A stretch of 64,000 bases of DNA from Prorocentrum cordatum (taxonomy: Eukaryota; Sar; Dinophyceae; Prorocentrales; Prorocentraceae): NCBI GenBank assembly GCA_963575745.1, contig CAUYUJ010015726.1, positions 316,542-380,541 of the forward strand, written 5' to 3'. The position numbers and the translations under genes are program-made. How positions within the stretch are numbered: position 1 is the stretch's first letter; each line of letters starts with the position of its first letter. Shown here one piece after another: positions 29,234 through 39,300 of this stretch. The notes beneath the pieces are model-generated. The model had not been told where the DNA came from and did no database searches. It saw nothing but the letters and a program-made list of their open reading frames with translations.

Positions 29234-31351
29234 ATGGGGCAGGGCTGTGCGCCCGCAAGCGCGGGCGTGCCCGCCGCCAGTCAACTCCACGACGCCTCTA
29301 GTGGTTGCTGCGGATGCCGTTCGCCCCGGGGCTGCGGATCTCATTGTCGCCTCTGCCGGGCGCGCCACGACGACCCGCTCGAGGACGACAGCGCCGAAAG
29401 CCCAGCGTGGTTGAGCACTTCGGGCGAGTTGGGGCAGGCGCCCGCTGGTGGCCTCGGCCGCTCCTTGGGATCGGACTTCGTGTCGCAGAGACGGAACGAC
29501 TCTGCGACCAAGTCCAGGGCGGGCATCTCCAGCCAGGGCTCCGGCGTTGCCGCAGCTACAGAAGCGAATCCAGTCCTCACGCGGCGGCGGAGCAATTTCA
29601 TGCTGGACCGCGCCGTGGCGTCCTTGGACGCGAGGTCTGGCAGCCAGATGTTTCGGTCGGGCTCTCTGACGGTTCTGCCTGTGCAATCTTGGAGGTCCAA
29701 CGGCAGCGCTGCCCTGCAGTCGCACAGCGGCTCGGCGACGTCCCTTCGCACGCCCGAGCCCGACGCTCACGACACCTGCCACGCTGGACTGCCCGACATC
29801 CACGAGCAGGACGAGTCCCGCGGTGGCGGTGCTCCCCAGGCACAGGCGGGCTCCCCGAGGCAAGTGGAGGCCCACCCCGAAGAGGGCGCCGCAGAGCCGG
29901 CGCCCGAGCCGGGGCAGCCCCCCTTGCTGATGGCATCGCTGGACAACACACCCAGCCTCAGCATGCAGGTCATGATCCAGAACCGCAACAGCATCGGCGA
30001 CAGCTACACGGTCGCAGAGGGAGAGATCGGGAAGGGCGCTTACGGAGCCGTGCGGAAGGCGACTGTCAATGCGACTGGGGCGGTCCGCGCAGTGAAGAGT
30101 GTATATAAAGCCAGGGTGAAGGAAATGATCTTGAAGCAGGAGATCCAGATCTTGAAGCTCGTAGATCATCCCAACGTGGTCAAGCTCTACGAGATCTTCG
30201 AGGACCGCGACTACCTGTACCTCGTCTTCGAGCTGTGCGCCGGGGGATCCGTCCACGACTACGTGCACAAGTGGGGCCCGCTCAAGGAGGGCATCGCTGC
30301 CAAAGTCATGAGGCAGCTGATGCAGGCCGTATCCTACCTGCACTCCCGGTTCATTGTCCACCGCGACATAAAGCTCGCAAATTGCTTGCTCGTTGGACTG
30401 GCTCTGGGGCGACGGGTGGAGTCGAACAGCCTCAGGCTGTGCGACTTCGGGCTCTCGTGCATCATCGGCCCCGGGCAGATGCTGAAGGCCAGGGTCGGAA
30501 CGGTCGCCTTCACGGCACCAGAGGTGCTCAAGAAGCATTACGACGAGAAGTGCGACGTCTGGAGTTCTGGCATCATGATGTACACGGTCATCTGTGGGTA
30601 CGTTCCTTTCAGGGGCAAGTCTGACGACGACGTCCGCGAAAAGGTGGCGGAGGGGAAGATTCATTTCACTTCCGCCGACTGGCTGGAGGTTTCCGAGGCC
30701 TGCATGCGAATGGTCAAGCTCATGACCACGATGGACGCCAGCGTCCGGTTGAGTGCCATGCAGGCGTTGCAGAATGAATGGTTCAATATTGGCAAGGGGT
30801 TGTCCGAAGTGGCCGAGGTGGTGCTTCAACCCACCTTGCTCAAGAATCTTCGGGGGTTCCGCTCGCTGAACAAGTTCAAGAGGGCGGCACTGCAGGTCAT
30901 CGTGAGCCTGCTCGACGAGGATCAGATCGGCCAGTGCAGAGAGGCGTTCACCTGGCTTGATGAGAACGGTGACGGCGAACTGACGATCGATGAGGTGAGG
31001 AACAAGCTGAAGCAGCTGGGCAGCACCCAGGATGTCGAGGCCATGTTTGCGCCCACGGACCAAGGCGCGGAGTCCGCCCTGCAGGCCTTCACGTACACGG
31101 AGTTCCTGGCCGCGGCGTTCGACAGATCTGCTTACTGCCATCGCAGCGTGTGCTGGGCAGCCTTCAACATCATGGACATGGACGGCAACGGTACCATCTC
31201 GTCCCAGGAGCTCTGCGACGGCCAGGTGCTCGGCTTCCTCACCCAGGAGGAGGTCGAGGCCCTGGTGTCCATATTCGACGCGGACAAGGACGGCCAGATC
31301 AACTTCGATGAGTTCTGCCACATCTCGGCGGCTAGCGAGGGGGGGAAGTGA
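29234..31351 (+). CDS. CDPK: Calcium-dependent protein kinase (CDPK)
   Basis: A 705-residue serine/threonine kinase regulated by calcium. ATG 29234 is preferred over the one at 29210 because it gives MGQGC, a fit to N-myristoylation at Gly2 with palmitoylation at Cys5, followed by a Cys-rich stretch; membrane attachment is likely. A ~255-aa Ser/Ala-rich, low-complexity extension precedes the kinase domain. That domain has the glycine loop GKGAYG (266-271), Lys288 in AVKS, HRDIKLAN (His376, Asp378), DFG at 404-406 and APE ending at Glu430. A basic junction follows (about 530-565). Canonical EF-hand loops are DENGDGELTIDE (576-587), DMDGNGTISSQE (648-659) and DADKDGQINFDE (682-693); the second loop near 615-635 is degenerate. 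The frame is complete and has no introns. In alveolates, CDPKs act in motility, secretion and cell-cycle signalling; the substrate here is unknown. Confidence 0.93.
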   Translation: MGQGCAPASAGVPAASQLHDASSGCCGCRSPRGCGSHCRLCRARHDDPLEDDSAESPAWLSTSGELGQAPAGGLGRSLGSDFVSQRRNDSATKSRAGISSQGSGVAAATEANPVLTRRRSNFMLDRAVASLDARSGSQMFRSGSLTVLPVQSWRSNGSAALQSHSGSATSLRTPEPDAHDTCHAGLPDIHEQDESRGGGAPQAQAGSPRQVEAHPEEGAAEPAPEPGQPPLLMASLDNTPSLSMQVMIQNRNSIGDSYTVAEGEIGKGAYGAVRKATVNATGAVRAVKSVYKARVKEMILKQEIQILKLVDHPNVVKLYEIFEDRDYLYLVFELCAGGSVHDYVHKWGPLKEGIAAKVMRQLMQAVSYLHSRFIVHRDIKLANCLLVGLALGRRVESNSLRLCDFGLSCIIGPGQMLKARVGTVAFTAPEVLKKHYDEKCDVWSSGIMMYTVICGYVPFRGKSDDDVREKVAEGKIHFTSADWLEVSEACMRMVKLMTTMDASVRLSAMQALQNEWFNIGKGLSEVAEVVLQPTLLKNLRGFRSLNKFKRAALQVIVSLLDEDQIGQCREAFTWLDENGDGELTIDEVRNKLKQLGSTQDVEAMFAPTDQGAESALQAFTYTEFLAAAFDRSAYCHRSVCWAAFNIMDMDGNGTISSQELCDGQVLGFLTQEEVEALVSIFDADKDGQINFDEFCHISAASEGGK

Positions 31352-31545
31352 GAAGGGGCGGGCCTTCTCGGAAGGCTCGGAAGTCCCCCAGCCTTCTGGG
31401 ACACTAACAAACAAAAACCTCTCGCAAGACCGGAGGCCTTCTGAGAAGCGCCGCCGCCTTCTGAGAAGGCCTCTTCCTCACTCGCCGGAGCGCTTCTGAG
31501 AAGTCCCGCCGCCTTCTAAGAAGGCCTTCTCCCTCCCACTTCGAT
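31352..31545. repeat. GCCTTCTGAGAAGGC palindromic repeats after the kinase stop
   Basis: Short inverted repeats on the theme GGCCTTCTGAGAAGGCC recur about six times in 190 bp directly after the TGA. Each can form a hairpin with an 8-bp stem. They could shape the 3' end of the mRNA or be a small repeat family. Confidence 0.65.
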
Positions 31546-31633
31546 GGGCGGACTAAAAGTGTTCACTCGTGTCTCGCGAAGACCTCTAGTCATCAGAGAA
31601 CGTCGGACCAAAATGAAAACCCCCCTTGCCCGA

Positions 31634-32293
31634 AATTCAGAGTTGACGGGGTTGGGAGGTATGCCAAAGGCCAAAGGCCAAGGACAATTATACGGACACT
31701 TCAACTTTGGACCTGGGGGTAGGGGTACGAAGCAAGGGCATTGCGCAGTTGTGATCGGTATCGTGTTGGCTCGCCTCACCGCCATGGGTGTGGACACTGC
31801 TTGTCCGGGCACCGCTTCCCCCCCTCGCCCGCCGCCGAACATCATCCAGGACAACGAGGGCTGGACCGCGGTGTCGCGGCCGCCGCGGCCCAGCAAGGGC
31901 CCCGCCGGCCGCGGCCGCGGCGCGAGCGCTCTGACGCCCCCAGCCGGCGCGGCGCCGCGGGGAGCGGCGAGGGCCAGGGCGCCCGTGGCCGGCGGGGCCC
32001 CCCGAGCCGGCGGTGCGCCGCCCTCCGCAGAGAGGCGCGCGGCGGGCCAGAGCGACCCGCCCAGGATGGGCCACGCGCCGGAGGGGCCCGAGAGATCCTG
32101 GCGGCTCCGTTTTGTGCGGGCCGGGCGGCGTGTCGCCCTGTGTCGAGCCCAGGGGCCCTTGCAGATCGCTGCGCCTCGAAGGATGGCGCAGAAAGCTGGG
32201 GTCCATGGGCTCTATAGGGTCGCGATTATTCGTGATGTTTCAGTTCTTCCGAGGCGTCGGATCTCAGGGGGGGGAGGGGGGAGGGCTTCTTAG
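31634..32293 (+). CDS. Hypothetical protein, possible ORF1-like fragment
   Basis: The open frame starts upstream at 31544. The part with coding character is NIIQDNEGWTAVSRPPRPSKG followed by an Arg/Gly/Ala/Pro-rich tail. Acidic-plus-GWTxV followed by a basic Gly-rich stretch resembles the start of some dinoflagellate retroelement ORF1 proteins, but I cannot name a family. The GC-rich composition alone would keep this frame open, so it may not be a gene. Confidence 0.2.
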   Translation, partial: NSELTGLGGMPKAKGQGQLYGHFNFGPGGRGTKQGHCAVVIGIVLARLTAMGVDTACPGTASPPRPPPNIIQDNEGWTAVSRPPRPSKGPAGRGRGASALTPPAGAAPRGAARARAPVAGGAPRAGGAPPSAERRAAGQSDPPRMGHAPEGPERSWRLRFVRAGRRVALCRAQGPLQIAAPRRMAQKAGVHGLYRVAIIRDVSVLPRRRISGGGGGRAS

Positions 32294-32968
32294 GAGCACC
32301 CCTGCTTCTCAAAAGGCGCGAGGCTGATCTGTAGATGTAGGGCCCGCGCCTTCTAGGAAGCATCCGCCCTCGAAGAGGCCCGCCCCCCTCCTCCGACCCC
32401 CTTGTGGGCGCCGCCAAGTGATCGTTGTCTTATTCATTGTTTTGCCGATCGGCGCGGGCCCTCGCACCCCCTCCCCCCCACATGGAGTAGATCTTGGCTG
32501 TTTTGGGCGCCTGTGTCGAGCAGGTGGAGTCTCCCCCATCAGACGCACTGTTGCATACAACCGAGCTAAGCAGAGGGCCGGAGCCAGATACCCCCCCTCC
32601 TTCCCCCTTCCAGACATCCAGTTGTTTCAATTTTTTCGATGCGCGGGCCCAGAGGTCCGAACCACTTCCCTAGGGCCGGGTTTTCGTCCTGAGTCTTTTT
32701 TGTTGACGATCCCGAGGCCTGGCGAGAGCCCCCTGAGGCCGAAAACAGCAAAAACCGCCTGCTCCAAGTTTTTGGGAGCATCGGATCTCAGGGCTTTCGC
32801 CCAATGTCGAAACGCCGAATAAGAACACGTTCACCAATAGGGGCAGGCTGGAGTGGCTGCGGGGCTCCGCGAGGCGGTAGGACCGGCCACGCCGACCGCC
32901 CCCCGCCGCGCTCGGGGGCGGGCCAGCTGGTGTGGAGCGGCTGCGGTGCCGCGCGGGGCGCCACCCTG
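32294..32968. other. Spacer without a recognised gene
   Basis: Mixed sequence with a G/C-rich 3' part. No domain and no repeat array. Confidence 0.35.
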
Positions 32969-33178
32969 GGCCTCCCTCCTCCTTCTCCTCCTCCTCCTCC
33001 TCCTTCTCCTCCTCCTCCTCTTCCTCCTCCCTCATCATCCTCCTCCCCCCTCCTCCCCCTCCCCTTCCTCCTCCTTCCTCCTCCTCCCCTCCTCCTCTTT
33101 CTCCTCCTCCTCCTCCTCCTCCTCCTCCTCCTCCTCCTCCTCCTCCTCCTCCCTATCCTCCTCATCCTCCCTCCCCTC
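32969..33178. repeat. (CTC)n microsatellite
   Basis: About 210 bp of CTC/TCC with CCC and CAT interruptions, ending just before foldback copy 2. Confidence 0.95.
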
Positions 33179-33189
33179 CTCCCAGGTGT

Positions 33190-33400
33190 GGGGATTGCGC
33201 CGCATCGCTGATGCATCGGCGGCGGTGCGGCTCGGTGCGGCTCGGTACGGCTCGATGTTGAGCCCGATGTTCTCCACGTCAGCGTCGCCGATGTACAGCC
33301 GACGTCGCCGACGCACCGTCGTTGCATCGGTGGTGCATCGACGATGCGGCGCGATCCCCCGACCCCATCTACTGCAGCCCCATATGGGAGACCTCTAACA
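33190..33400. mobile_element. Foldback element, copy 2
   Basis: The left arm GGATTGCGCCGCATCGCTGA (33192) pairs with the right arm GATGCGGCGCGATCC (about 33350-33364). Beyond the right arm lies CGACCCCATCTAC, as in copies 1 and 3. The core again has TTCTCCACG, then GCGTCGCCGATG, surrounded by GCATCG/CGATGC repeats. The outer left arm is missing or replaced by the CTC tract. Confidence 0.7.
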
Positions 33401-34250
33401 AGCCTGACAAGGACCATCCTGGGCCCCAGGATTGTCTATGGTCTTGGCCAGGCTTGATGGTGGTGCAGAGGTGTCTGTAGGTAAAGTCGACCCTGGAGGA
33501 AGGAGGCAGGGCGGGTGCCTCTTCTGTTCAGCCTGCCATTGCTGTCTCGTTCTTCTTGCCAGCCCGCATTCCTTAACCTATCAATGTCGCGCGACTCAAG
33601 CCACCCGCTTTTGCTTCCTTAGCTCGAATGTAGCTTTAGCCCAAGCTTCAGTCAACTCGGTCGGATTCGTCTTTGCTGTTGGTAGCGGAGTGGCACGGCG
33701 CGAGCGCGGTTCGCATTGATCGCGAGGAGAGGCCTTCAGCTTAGAATTCCTCTCATCAGGGAGGAGGAGGAGGAGGAGGAGGAGGAGGAGGAGGAGGGGG
33801 CTTGTGAGGATGACGATGGTGAAGATGATGACGGTGAGGAGGGTGAGGATGGCGCTGATGGCGACGATGATCATGACGAGCGGTTGTGGCGTGGACGACG
33901 ACGGCGATGCGATGATTTCCCCAGCTGCTTATGAGGCTCGGCGTGCTGTGTCTCGACTAGCAGGAGTGGCACACACCTAGCTTGCCGGAGATCCGCGCGG
34001 ATTTCTTAGATCGGTGCTGGACACCCGTGGCTCGCTTCGCGCGCCATTGATGGGGGGGGCCAGCACCGACCCAAGCAGTCCGCGCGGACTTCCAAGATGC
34101 CGCAGCCGGGACGCTGGCAGAAGGATCCCTTCACGCTCAAGAAAGGCTCTGGCTGTCGGGCCGCTCCGGGGGTCGAGGTTGGGGAGCGCAGTCGTGGCCC
34201 GAGCTCGCCGTGGCCAGGGAATCACCGTCGTTCCTTCTTGGGGTGGGGGA
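33401..34250. other. Spacer with a 29-bp inverted repeat and a short (GGA)n
   Basis: A pure GGA tract lies at 33760-33797 and is followed by GATGATGACGG-type repeats to 33900. At 33992-34020 and 34060-34088 two arms (TCCGCGCGGATTTCTTAGA... and its complement) match at 25 of 29 positions across a 39-bp spacer. No gene recognised. Confidence 0.5.
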
Positions 34251-34429
34251 GGGCCTTACGGCAGGGTGTCGGGCGGCCTTGGGAAGGCCGCGAGTGAGCC
34301 GAGAGGCGCAGTTCGATGGTTATCTCAGAGCACCTTCAGCAGCCCCTCGAGACTGACCAAAGAGACAGGAGGCAGTGCCACCTCTGCTTCATGGCATTCG
34401 GCCCATCCTGTCACCGTGCCTGGGTCGCG

Positions 34430-34850
34430 GGCCAGGAGCCCCTTCAATGCGTATCAGGGTCTCCTGGGCTGCCTCTCGGAGTTCTCTTCAAGGACTTCTG
34501 GGGGGGGGCTCTGGGCGGCCTCTCGGGGGAGGGCTCCTGTGGGCGTCTTGTGGGCCGCTTGGGGGCCTCTTGGGGGCCCTGCTGGCGGTCTCGGGGGCAA
34601 TCTTGGCACAGAGGTCTCGGCATGTCCGTTCGTGTGCCTCATCGTGGATTTTCTCTTGGGACCCTGTTGGGCCGTTTTGGTGCTCTCTTTGGGGCTCTCT
34701 GAGCCGCCTTGGAGCGATATTGGGTATCTTGGACCATCTTGGAGCGCTGGAAACTCTGAACATGCTCAAATCCTTCAAACACCTCTTCTGAAAACCCATG
34801 TGTTGTGCGTCGTGGGGCCCTGCTGGGGGTCCTCTTGGGGCCCCCCTGGG
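34430..34850 (+). repeat. Dispersed CTTGGGG-type repeat, forward copy
   Basis: Units such as GGCCTCTTGGGGGCC and ATCTTGGACCATCTTGGAGC are followed by an AT-richer module and then more GGGGCC repeats. Same family as 28080-28480, 40090-40200, 46960-47175 and 59050-59120. Confidence 0.7.
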
Positions 34851-34977
34851 GGGAGGGGTGGAAAGGACGAGCGAGGGGATGAAGGGCGGCGACGACAACG
34901 AGGGAGGAGGGAGAGGAGCGGGAAGTCCGAGGTGGAGGAGGGCATGGGAGTCGTGTTACTCGGCAGGGACAGGGGTG

Positions 34978-35188
34978 CAAACACACACACACACACACAC
35001 ACACAACACACACACACAACCTTACACACAGACGCACAGACACACCCACACACACAAAAACACACACACTCATACAACACAAACACACACAGCACACACA
35101 CAAACACACACAACACACAAAAAAACAACACATACACACAGACACAACACACACACACACAACACTCACACACACACACACACACCAG
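34978..35188. repeat. (CA)n / (ACACAA)n microsatellite
   Basis: About 210 bp of CA repeats with regular AA interruptions (CACAACACACA, ACAAAAAC). Confidence 0.95.
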
Positions 35189-35442
35189 TACAGGACCCCC
35201 TCCCCCCCGCGGGGAAGGGACCAAAGGAAAGGCCCGTCCGTTCGACTTGGTTGCGGCGTGAGGCGGTGCGGGTCAGGCTGGCGGCTTCGTCGGGCTGGTG
35301 ACTTAAGACGGTTCCCTTCGGAGCTCGGGCTTCGCTGGGAACGCTCTGGCATGCTGAACGTTGCAAGGATGTCGATCGGCCTCCCGCACGCGGCGACAAA
35401 GTCAGCGGATTCAGCGTTTCCCATGATAGCACGATGATGATC

Positions 35443-35490
35443 TAGGCCTCCTGGATGGGGTCCGAGTAGACGGGGTCGGAAAGGCCTCGG
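35443..35490. repeat. Solo arm of the foldback element family
   Basis: AGGCCTCCTGGATGGGGTCC followed by GAGTAGACGGGGTCGGA is the outer arm of the foldback family (compare the reverse complement of 60640-60662), without a core or second arm. It is probably a deletion or recombination product. Confidence 0.65.
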
Positions 35491-35574
35491 AAGAAATTCG
35501 CGAACACTCATGCCACATTCATCTGTCAATGCCCCCCCTAATGTTATAGTTCGGGGCGTTGCTAAACTCTTGAA

Positions 35575-35685
35575 CAGGGGGAACTTCCAAAAAGGCTCCA
35601 AAAAGGCTCCCTTTAATAAAATCCTAGTGTGCGTTGAGCGACAAGAAGAGCTTCAAAAAGGCTTCAAAAAGGCATGTCTGAAAAT
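35575..35685 (+). repeat. Small AAAAAGGCTTC repeat cluster
   Basis: Units such as CCAAAAAGGCTCC and TTCAAAAAGGCTTC recur four times. The same unit makes the long array at 47860-48490 and appears again near 60105-60130. Confidence 0.7.
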
Positions 35686-36163
35686 CGTAGGACACCATTT
35701 TAAAAGCCCCAAGACACAATATCGCAGGGCGTGTGTATCTTTTGTTTAAGGCAGAGGAAATGAAGTAGGGAGTGGTGATGGACGATGAGAGGGAAGGGGG
35801 AGGGGAGTGGAGGCAGCTCGAACACGGAGGTAGCTACGAGGCAGCTGGTGGCGTTTCCCACGGGGCAAACACCATGAGGCATTTGCTTGACTGTAACGAT
35901 GTAGCTACGAGGCTGCTTCCTGACTGCAGCGATGTAGCAATTATGGTTATGGCATAATTGCTACATCGCTGTACTCGCTTCCCTCCTCCCCCCCCTCATC
36001 GCGGCATCAGGGTAAATACCAGTAGTGTTGCGAGAGTGCTGCACGAGAGCTGCGAGAGACAGCCTCTGCCGTTTCTGTTCAGTGCTCACCGCACCATAGT
36101 GTATGTTGTCATTTAAACATAGTTTGTGTACGAATGATGTGATCTTGTTTTCTTCGTGGAGAG
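35686..36163. other. Spacer upstream of the hypothetical gene at 36303
   Basis: Balanced composition with a short repeat of TGTAGCTACGAGGC (35830 and 35903) and a small palindrome ATTATGGTTATGGCATAAT near 35940. No promoter element can be assigned. Confidence 0.4.
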
Positions 36164-36302
36164 ATGCCGCGAGGGAAGAGCGGCGAACAATTGGCGGCCA
36201 TGCAGGAGGCAGCGAGGCAGGCAAAAAAAAAGAAAGCTAGAGTATGAACAACTTGTTACCTTGTCTCGTCGGCCAGAGCCCGTGCTTGTTTCAAAGAATT
36301 CA

Positions 36303-39300
36303 ATGGACGAGGCCTTTGAGCCTAAATCGTGTCTTCTCTCTCGCCTAATATGGGACTCAGTTGCTCTGGCCCTTCAGCAAGCTCAAGTATCGAATGTTGT
36401 CCCTTGTGCGTTGTCTAAATATTTTGTTACTGGCGACGCGATTGCGTCGAGGACGACCCTTTCTGATAAATCAGCACAGTATGACATGAGCGTTGAGGGC
36501 TACAGACAACACACTTCTAGATTGGGTGCTCTGGCTTGGACTCTAGACCGACTGGTAAGAAAATCGATCATGTGTGCAATTGGAAAGAGTTCGAGCTCAG
36601 CCGAAATCAAGATTCAGCAGGTGATTGACTGCCAATCTTACGACGAGACGCCGATGGGTTTGAGAGTCGCAGAGAAAAGCCAGGTTGATTTAGACTCCAA
36701 GGCGCTCTCGCTTCCTCAAAAGTACGTCTTGGCAATCCGCGCAAGCGACCAGCAGAAGAAAATGCAGCCAACTGACGTTTGCAAATTGTTCCAAACTCTA
36801 TCTGAATATGGATGTTTTGCGGTGACGACGCCTGCAGAGGGGAGCGTTCGGAAGGTCATGATCATAGGCAGAGTGTCCAACAACATCCAGTGCATCAGAA
36901 CTACAAGTGCAACATGCATTGCCGATGCACTTCGGGAGTCGGACAGCGCGAGCCTCGGCGAGTCCAGTGTTTTATCTTGTACTCGGCTCGTGCACGTGGA
37001 CAGGCACAGGTCGAACCTGGCGGCGGAGAGAATGTTGATACCTCAGCGGCCTGGCCAATGGAACATGCTTGCTCTATTTTGCGAGGTGCACATGACGGCC
37101 AGCATTCACAAGGCGACCTTGCAGCCGTTGGAGGCCGCAGTGAAAGGGGTCCTCAATCTAGCACTTGCGCTTCGAGGTGCAGGCCAGATGTCAGAATTCA
37201 AGCAGTGTCTCGCAGAGATCCTCGAGGCCCGCATGGAGCTGCGGGCGGGGCACGCCAGTGCCGAGGCGGAACTTTACGTCAGGATCGCTCTTCGTTGCTT
37301 CGTGCCAGGATCGGGCAATTCATCTCAGAGGCGGCTCATATTGTACACCATGCCAGCTGGAGAATGGAGAGGAGACCGAATCGTGTGCTATGTGGACTCT
37401 GCAGATGCTGCCGCTGATGTGCAAAACAAGAAGCTCATCGCCGACGCCTTGACGCAGATGCTCTGCAGCAGGAGGTTCAAGATCTGGCGGCGGGACAAAT
37501 GGGCGGGCTGCGAGGAGGCCATATGCCAGCAGGGCCTTGTCGCATCGTGCGGGAACGCTTTGGGGCCCGCCTTCGAGCTGCGGTGCCAGCGATGCACTGC
37601 GAAATCCAGGGCTGCAAGACGACGAGACGACGATGATGGAGCAGGAGATCTACGCGGCGATGGTGAGAGGCAAGCTGGTGCCGATGGCGCCTGTGCAGCG
37701 ATGGTCGAGCATGATGAGGACCAGGATAAGCAAGCAGCGGGCGAGAAATGCACAAATGATTATTCGAAAGAGAACGCAAATAATCGGCAGGCAGCATTGG
37801 ATTGGTTGACCAACGATGCGATGACACCACTTTCGTGTTTAGTGTTGCTTCGAAATCTTCTTGGGCCATTGCAGTCGTTAATTCGTGCTCAGATGTACAC
37901 CGCGTCTCATGCGTGGGAGGCTCGTCAGCGGGCTGCTTCGATCAGAGCCTCGCGTCTTCCCCGAGAGAGCCCGGATGGCGCTGCCCCCGCTGGGCGAGAT
38001 TTCAGGATACTTGTGGCCGCGAGGGGCGACCTCGAGAATGCAGCAGCATTGCAAATGCAGGCGCTCATGTCCAGCAGTGTGCTTTGGATCTTTCTTGATG
38101 TTGATCAAGTCAACAATCACGTTCGCAGCGTTGCATTTCGATCAATATCCAGAGCACTTGCAAATATCGATCGCTTGTTGGCTCGTCCACGCACTGGCTA
38201 CCCATGGAGGTTGTTTTTGCTCATCGGCAACCGCGGGCTGGCGAGTGAGATCTCCAGTACACCGCCCTGCGTCATGGATGAGTTCTCGGCAAACTTCGTT
38301 CAGAACAACGACCTCACTACAGATGGTGGTATCTCGCTCGCTGTTGATCGCCTTATCCTTCACGCTCTTCTGGCATATACAGATACCACTCGGGTGGAGG
38401 TTGGGCATAGCCACTACCGCAGGCTAATCTACAACAGAGTTCAGACCACGCAGATCGACTTGAATGACTTATCGGCACTCTGGATGAGTAAAGTCTTTAA
38501 GGAAGCCAATGTGGTTCTGGACCAAGCGGGCGCAGCTGCTGCCGACGATCTTCCAGGAATGCGAGCGGACGGAGACGTGACGGAGCGAACCCATTCTGGC
38601 GGCCCGTGGAGGCTCTTCATACGCAGAGAGAAGTTGTCCGATTTCCGCGCCGCTGGCGAACGGTACAGAGCGCTGAGCCCTGAAGAGAAAGCGGAGTTGG
38701 TAGAGGAGGGGCGGCGTGCTACTCAGCGGGCCCGCGAAGGCATTCCGAGCAGGGAGACGGCCTTCGGACCTCGGTCGAGGGATGTGGCCAACGTTGTGCG
38801 GGACCGCAACTTCGAAAGCCGCCTGGCTCTACTTCGGGGCCTCGACGCGGATACCACGGCAGACAGACTTATGCAGGATGCCGTTGCTTCTGGGCAAGGC
38901 CCCGACGCCTTGTCCGTGCTGTCGCGGCGGCTTGACCGAGAGCGGCATCGACGTGACCGAGATGAGGAGAAGGCGAACCTACGACAGATTGCAGAGTACG
39001 GCGTGGAAGCAACGCCGACCGCATTGAAGGAGATCTTGGAATGCCAGCCGTGCCTCGCGTCTTCCTCCGAGGCGCTCGTCGCGACGCAGTGCGTGCAAGG
39101 TGTGCCAGTTTTGGAGGTGTCGGCCGCGCGCGTGGCCACCTACGCTGGCGTGGTGCACGATTGGGCCAAAGAGCAGCCCAACAGCCGATGCAATCTGTTG
39201 ACGTCCCTCGACAAGGTGTGGCAGCATCAAAACTGTCTTCTCCGCGGCGACCCTCGGCCTGCAGTGGGCGATGACGATGTGGGCGACCAGAAGCTAGAAG

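Noticed and set aside
29192-31414. 740-codon minus-strand open frame opposite the CDPK gene
   Set aside because: It is the antisense shadow of the kinase gene, open because of GC-rich third positions.
31688-32206. Minus-strand GC-rich open frame
   Set aside because: No motif, and composition alone explains the lack of stops.
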